NCBI GenBank assembly: GCA_002451065.1 | Contig: DKBC01000068.1 | Span: 1-5,487 of the forward strand | Length of the DNA stretch: 5,487 nt | Reading direction: 5' to 3' | Source: Betaproteobacteria bacterium UBA6910 | Lineage (GTDB): Bacteria; Pseudomonadota; Gammaproteobacteria; Burkholderiales; UBA6910 | Shown here: positions 4,508 through 5,487 of the stretch, piece after piece | Position numbering within the stretch: the first letter of the stretch is position 1 | Layout: every line of letters starts with the position of its first letter | Notes under the pieces: generated by a model | What the model was told of the DNA's origin: nothing | The model's input: only the letters and a program-made list of their open reading frames with translations | Databases searched by the model: none | Translations under genes and position numbers: made by a program

Positions 4508-5487
4508 GTGGAGCGCTTCGACACCATCATCGTGGGCACCGGGCTTGCGGGCCTGACCGTGGCGCTGCACCTCGCTCCCCGCCAGAGAGTCTGCCTCGTG
4601 ACCAAGCGCGCCATCCTGGACGGGGCCAGCGCCTGGGCCCAGGGTGGAATTGCCGCCGTGCTCTCTGCCGAAGATTCTCCCGAGGCCCATATCCGGGACA
4701 CCCTCGATGCCGGGGGCGGGCTTTGCAATGAGGAGGTCACCCGCTTCGTGGTGGCCGAGGGCCGCCAAGGAATCGAATGGCTGATTGGCCAAGGAGTGCC
4801 GTTCACCCGGGACACGGCAAACGAGTTGGGCTTTCACCTTACCCGGGAGGGAGGTCACAGCGTGCGCCGGGTGATCCACGCGGCCGATGCCACGGGCCTC
4901 GCGGTTCAGACCACCCTGTCCGACAAGGCCCTTTCCCACCCCAACATCACCGTCCTCGACCACCATGTCGCCGTCGACCTGATTACCGGGGCGAAACTGG
5001 GACTGCCTTATAACCGCTGCCTCGGCCTTTACGCATTGGACGCCGCAGCCGGCCATGTCACGACCCTGGCTGCCGACAATATCGTGCTGGCCACCGGCGG
5101 CGCCGGGAAGGTCTATCTCTACACCACGAACCCGGATACCGCCACTGGGGACGGGATCGCCATGGGCTGGCGCGCCGGATGCCGGGTGGCCAACATGGAG
5201 TTCGTCCAGTTTCACCCCACCTGCCTCTATCACCCCCACGCCAAGTCCTTCCTCATATCGGAGGCGGTGCGCGGGGAAGGCGGCCTCCTCAAGCTGCCGG
5301 ACGGGTCGCGTTTCATGCCGGCCCACGATCACCGGGCCGAGCTTGCCCCCCGGGACATCGTGGCCCGGGCCATCGACTTCGAGATGAAGAAGCGCGGCCT
5401 GGACTGCGTCTACCTTGACATTTCCCACAAACCCGCCGAATTCCTCCGGGAGCACTTCCCCACCATTCACCGGCGCTGCCTGGAGCT
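4508..5487 (+). CDS. nadB: L-aspartate oxidase (NadB), N-terminal 326 residues
   Basis: NadB is a cytoplasmic FAD flavoprotein that oxidises L-aspartate to iminoaspartate, the first step of de novo NAD synthesis; NadA then makes quinolinate. The fragment has the dinucleotide-binding motif IIVGTGLAGL (residues 7-16), the FAD-contacting GASAWAQGGIAA (39-50), TREGGHS (112-118), ATGGAGKVYLYTTNP (195-209) and GDGIAMGWRAGCRVANMEFVQFHPT. Residues corresponding to known active-site positions are H236 in FHPT, R255 in VRGEGG and R282 in LAPRDIVARAI. The reading frame is intact to the right edge, so about 60% of a usual 530-540 residue protein is present. The start is GTG at 4508 with AGGA seven bases upstream. 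An in-frame TTG at 4478 would add ten residues (LPDQTHQELA). It is divergent from rpoE. Confidence 0.95.
   Translation, partial: MERFDTIIVGTGLAGLTVALHLAPRQRVCLVTKRAILDGASAWAQGGIAAVLSAEDSPEAHIRDTLDAGGGLCNEEVTRFVVAEGRQGIEWLIGQGVPFTRDTANELGFHLTREGGHSVRRVIHAADATGLAVQTTLSDKALSHPNITVLDHHVAVDLITGAKLGLPYNRCLGLYALDAAAGHVTTLAADNIVLATGGAGKVYLYTTNPDTATGDGIAMGWRAGCRVANMEFVQFHPTCLYHPHAKSFLISEAVRGEGGLLKLPDGSRFMPAHDHRAELAPRDIVARAIDFEMKKRGLDCVYLDISHKPAEFLREHFPTIHRRCLE

Noticed and set aside
4472..5470. Minus-strand open frame (332 codons) opposite nadB
   Set aside because: The plus strand encodes NadB with all its motifs and an unbroken frame from GTG at 4508. The antisense frame is a codon-bias artefact.

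Overview
The window is a GC-rich (roughly 60-65% by eye) chromosomal segment from a proteobacterium. Protein similarity to known families and gene order both point to the Betaproteobacteria: an envelope-stress operon rpoE-rseA-rseB-rseC-degP/mucD, then a small glutaredoxin-like gene, then lepA, with nadB divergent from rpoE. I cannot name the genus from sequence alone. No mobile element, tRNA, rRNA, CRISPR array or phage gene was seen, and nearly all of the window is coding.

Layout from left to right: the first codons of lepA (minus, 1-35); a hairpin that looks like a terminator or attenuator (46-75); a small DUF836/glutaredoxin-like gene (minus, 97-339); a periplasmic Do-type serine protease with two PDZ domains (minus, 341-1741); rseC/mucC (minus, 1776-2222); rseB/mucB (minus, 2219-3187); rseA/mucA (minus, 3184-3696); the extracytoplasmic-function sigma factor rpoE/algU (minus, 3698-4297); a 210-base divergent control region; and the first 326 codons of nadB, L-aspartate oxidase (plus, from 4508, running off the right edge).

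The minus-strand genes form one tightly packed operon. Junctions are 1 base (rpoE/rseA), a 4-base ATGA overlap (rseA/rseB), another ATGA overlap (rseB/rseC), 34 bases (rseC/degP) and 1 base (degP/glutaredoxin). RpoE directs transcription of envelope-stress genes. RseA is the inner-membrane anti-sigma factor that holds RpoE, RseB is the periplasmic protein that guards RseA, RseC is a membrane protein with a cysteine cluster, and the Do protease degrades misfolded periplasmic proteins. The control region carries an exact GGAACTT sigma-E -35 element on the rpoE side, which suggests autoregulation, plus a separate TATAAT housekeeping promoter closer to rpoE. A sigma-70-like promoter faces nadB.

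I see no undescribed multi-gene system here; this is a well-known locus. The points worth a second look are small: a perfect 14-base palindrome filling the spacer of the sigma-E promoter, an ambiguous nadB start, a hairpin almost touching the lepA start codon, and the pairing of a thiol-redox protein and a cysteine-cluster membrane protein with the envelope-stress regulon.
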